64,000 bases of DNA from Maribacter vaceletii (GTDB lineage: Bacteria > Bacteroidota > Bacteroidia > Flavobacteriales > Flavobacteriaceae): positions 124,001 through 188,000 of the forward strand of contig NZ_RBIQ01000007.1 in assembly GCF_003634105.1 (NCBI RefSeq), read 5' to 3'. Positions 61,598 to 64,000 of the stretch are shown here, in pieces; positions within the stretch are counted from its first letter, which is position 1; every line of letters begins with the position of its first letter. The notes under the pieces were generated by a model. That model was not told the origin of the DNA and made no database searches. It saw only the letters and a program-made list of their open reading frames with translations. The position numbers and the translations under genes were made by a program.

Positions 61598-64000
61598 TTA
61601 GTTTCCAAAATTATACCTAAGTGTAAACCCGGCGTTTATAGTTGTTTGCGGGAATGCTGTAGAAACTGCAAACTGAGAGAATGAATGGTCATAAAAGAAT
61701 AATGCATTTAAACTCTTACTTAATGCATAATCTGCCGTAAATTTTATAGATAATAAATTTTGCCCTGAAGTAATTTGGTTATTATCTATATCTAGGTTTC
61801 TTATAATTGTAATATTATCTCTTAAAGTTACATCTGCTTTAAGGTTTAAATCTCCTTTAAGCCTTGTTTTTTCTCCTCCTATATTAGTTACAAATTTTAC
61901 ATCTTTAATTCTGTAGCCTAAACCAACTGTATATTCTTTTCCATTTATCTCGGTCAGTAAATTATTATCAAAACTTAGAGAGAGCGCTCTATCTGTACGT
62001 ATTTCTGCTAGTACACTAACCGAATTTTTCATTTCAAAATCTACTCGCATTAATGGATTAAACTGATCTGTTAAAACCACATTACTAATAATATTATCTG
62101 GCAATACATCTCCATTTTCTAAATTTATATTCCCATTTTGCTTTTCTAAATTGGTCTGAAAAGAGTTTATACTATACGAAGCTCTATACCCATGACTTAA
62201 TGAGAAACGTTTAAATTTCTTTTTAAACCATTTGTTGCGCATTAAACCAGTATACTTAAGATTCCAATTTGGGATAGGAATAGACCTAAAAGCATCTAAA
62301 TTTACTCTATCTACTTTTTGCCCAGTATATGCTGCAAAGAAAGCTGGCAACAACACTTCTTGCTGTGTTTTACCATAACGCTCTGGAAAACCATCTGCAT
62401 CTACTGCTCCAATTGTTTCTCCACGATCACTAACCAACCTATTAGCAACTGTTATTCTATTTTGTTTAAACTCTTGGAATGTCTCTGAATCAAACTCATC
62501 ACTTTTTCCAAAAGCAGTACCAATCATTATGGTTGATATACTAAAGTTTCCAAAATTATTTCCTAATAAGTTTTCATATTGATAATCTCCGTTCCCTAAA
62601 TCATTAACTTGAAAACTTTCTTGATAACTATTAGAATATTGCCTATCTGCAGATAAATCTATTGTTAAATCTTTTATTGGCTGTGCTGTCGCGGTAATAT
62701 TTAGCTGCTTATTTGTTCGCTCTACGTATTGTTCATTAAATTCTTGAAAAGGAGTTAACCAACCATTACGAGCAGCCTCAAAACGAACATCTGCTTGACT
62801 ACCAAAAATAAATCCTATAGATGGTCTTGTTGTTCCTATAAATCCTATAGATTGTGTATATCCTGGAAGCACTTTACCATTACTCTCATTGTAATTTATA
62901 TTTAAACGCTTCACCATAGTCAAAACATCTACAGCTGTATTAAACAAACCACTTGTTTTTCCTTTTTCCTTTTTAGTATCCTTTGTATTTCCTGCTTTAT
63001 CTTTTCTTGCAAGTGCATTTTTTGCAGATGCCTTACCTGTTCGCTTCTTAAGTCCTAAAAGGTCATAGAACTTCTGCATAGTTAAAGACGCTGTAAGGTT
63101 ATGTGTATTTGCATTTTGAATTGTGTTAATTGAAGCTTGGTAGCCTAATGCATCTGAAGCTACTTCTGCCAAGGCATCACCACCGCGCTGCCAATCAAAA
63201 TTACTGGTGTAACTATACTGTGCACTAATAAAATCTAATGCAGGAATCTTATTGAATGGAATTTCATAATTCAATTGCATTTCTTGTGCATGTCTATTTG
63301 GTTCTCCTATATCAAAGAAACCATCCCATAATTCTAAAGTTTCGTCTATTCTAGAATCTGGATTACCTTCTTCTTCAAAATAATTACGAACAATACTATT
63401 ATTAGAACCCGTTAAATTTAATCTAAGTGATTTTGTTAAACTATAATTTACAGCATATTGCCAGTTAAATTGATAATTTCTTTGTTGTAATTCTGGCAAC
63501 TCTAATTTATCTACACCTTCCTCTAATACATCTCTAAAACGCTGTTTATTAAACTGCCTATTAATATTAGAGTTCACGGATATACTACTTGGCAAAAGAT
63601 TTAAGTTCAGATCTTTTAACCACTGAAAATACTTTCCATTAAACAAAGAGTCTTTCTTTTTAAAAGGTGCTACCTCGACTGGTTTAAAATTGTGATTGTA
63701 AACAAAACCTGTATTAACGTTTTGATCTCTTAATTCTGAAATTTCAAAATCTCTATGGTTTGTTTCGTTATAAGAATAGTTAAATGTAAAATTTTCAATA
63801 TCATAAAAATTAGCATCTGCTTCTTCTCCTCTATTTTTACGAACACCTATTAAGTTAATACTTGTACGTTTTGTATAATCTTCTGCTTGTTCTAAAAGAT
63901 CATCTGCTTGTTGCTCTGTATCTGCAGCATCTACTAAATCATCTAACTTTAAATCATCATAAACAGGATCAAACTCTGGAGTAACTAGTTGTTCTGATAT
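61598..64000 (-). CDS. sprA: SprA/Sov translocon of type IX secretion, C-terminal part
   Basis: Only the last 800 residues are in the window; the reading frame stays open to the right edge, so the gene continues beyond 64000. SprA is the very large outer-membrane barrel through which type IX cargo passes. Visible family segments are [60 protein letters not shown] and the ending [22 protein letters not shown] at 63646 is only an internal leucine: the frame upstream reads on without a stop. It is the export machine for proteins such as the giant CTD protein at 30698-34387. Confidence 0.95.
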   Translation of the reverse strand: MSEQLVTPEFDPVYDDLKLDDLVDAADTEQQADDLLEQAEDYTKRTSINLIGVRKNRGEEADANFYDIENFTFNYSYNETNHRDFEISELRDQNVNTGFVYNHNFKPVEVAPFKKKDSLFNGKYFQWLKDLNLNLLPSSISVNSNINRQFNKQRFRDVLEEGVDKLELPELQQRNYQFNWQYAVNYSLTKSLRLNLTGSNNSIVRNYFEEEGNPDSRIDETLELWDGFFDIGEPNRHAQEMQLNYEIPFNKIPALDFISAQYSYTSNFDWQRGGDALAEVASDALGYQASINTIQNANTHNLTASLTMQKFYDLLGLKKRTGKASAKNALARKDKAGNTKDTKKEKGKTSGLFNTAVDVLTMVKRLNINYNESNGKVLPGYTQSIGFIGTTRPSIGFIFGSQADVRFEAARNGWLTPFQEFNEQYVERTNKQLNITATAQPIKDLTIDLSADRQYSNSYQESFQVNDLGNGDYQYENLLGNNFGNFSISTIMIGTAFGKSDEFDSETFQEFKQNRITVANRLVSDRGETIGAVDADGFPERYGKTQQEVLLPAFFAAYTGQKVDRVNLDAFRSIPIPNWNLKYTGLMRNKWFKKKFKRFSLSHGYRASYSINSFQTNLEKQNGNINLENGDVLPDNIISNVVLTDQFNPLMRVDFEMKNSVSVLAEIRTDRALSLSFDNNLLTEINGKEYTVGLGYRIKDVKFVTNIGGEKTRLKGDLNLKADVTLRDNITIIRNLDIDNNQITSGQNLLSIKFTADYALSKSLNALFFYDHSFSQFAVSTAFPQTTINAGFTLRYNFGN

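Noticed and set aside
63620-63646. TTG at 63646 as the start of a 682-residue protein
   Set aside because: The frame continues upstream to the window edge without a stop and with clear SprA sequence, so it is an internal leucine.

Overview
The window reads as chromosomal DNA of a marine member of the Flavobacteriaceae (phylum Bacteroidota). It is AT-rich and has several promoters of the Bacteroidota type (TTG, 17-20 bases, TAnnTTTG). It carries type IX secretion and gliding genes (sprA, two PorP/SprF proteins, a type B C-terminal sorting domain), a fused folK-deoxynucleoside kinase, caa3-type cytochrome oxidase genes and a sulfatase-rich polysaccharide locus. No species call is possible from the sequence alone.

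Layout. 1-6.7 kb is housekeeping: sppA (-), folK-dNK (+), a SPOUT RNA methyltransferase (-), mutS (+), tRNA-Gly(GCC) and tRNA-Leu(TAA). 6.8-25.2 kb is one tightly packed minus-strand operon of eleven genes: three sulfatases, two GH29 fucosidases, a GH2, a GH28-like enzyme, and a four-gene block (PSCyt1-DUF1549-DUF1553 cytochrome, DUF1501, TIM-barrel epimerase-like, DUF2231-haem-LRR) of a kind best known from Planctomycetes. A strong promoter and a 12-bp inverted repeat lie in front of it, and a TPR/LuxR-type membrane regulator is divergent (25.4-27.0 kb). 27.0-27.8 kb holds a SanA-like gene and a cluster of GC-rich palindromes. 27.8-34.4 kb is a type IX surface-protein operon (Calx-beta/DUF11 giant protein, PorP, OmpA/PD40). 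34.5-38.9 kb holds a TPR histidine kinase, a LytTR regulator, a gamma-carbonic-anhydrase-like protein and fabD. 39.1-43.3 kb holds a DUF4349/VWA pair, an orphan PorP and an Nfu protein. 43.3-53.5 kb is tsaB plus a MacAB/TolC-like exporter with two permease pairs, two adaptors and one ATPase. 53.6-58.8 kb is the cytochrome oxidase biogenesis and subunit cluster. 59.0-64.0 kb holds two TonB-like transducers, a VanZ-like protein, gcvH and the 3' part of sprA, which runs off the right edge.

How the parts fit. The operon at 6.8-25.2 kb looks like a catabolic unit for a sulfated, fucose-containing marine glycan. Sulfatases and exo-glycosidases, all with export signals, would strip the polymer. The embedded cytochrome/DUF1501/TIM-barrel block is the least understood part and the best candidate for an undescribed function, possibly periplasmic oxidation or epimerisation of a released sugar coupled to c-type haem. 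No SusC/SusD pair is present in the window, so uptake must be encoded elsewhere. The rest is mostly core genome.

No intergenic stretch exceeds 300 bases. No CRISPR array, insertion sequence, integrase or rRNA was seen.
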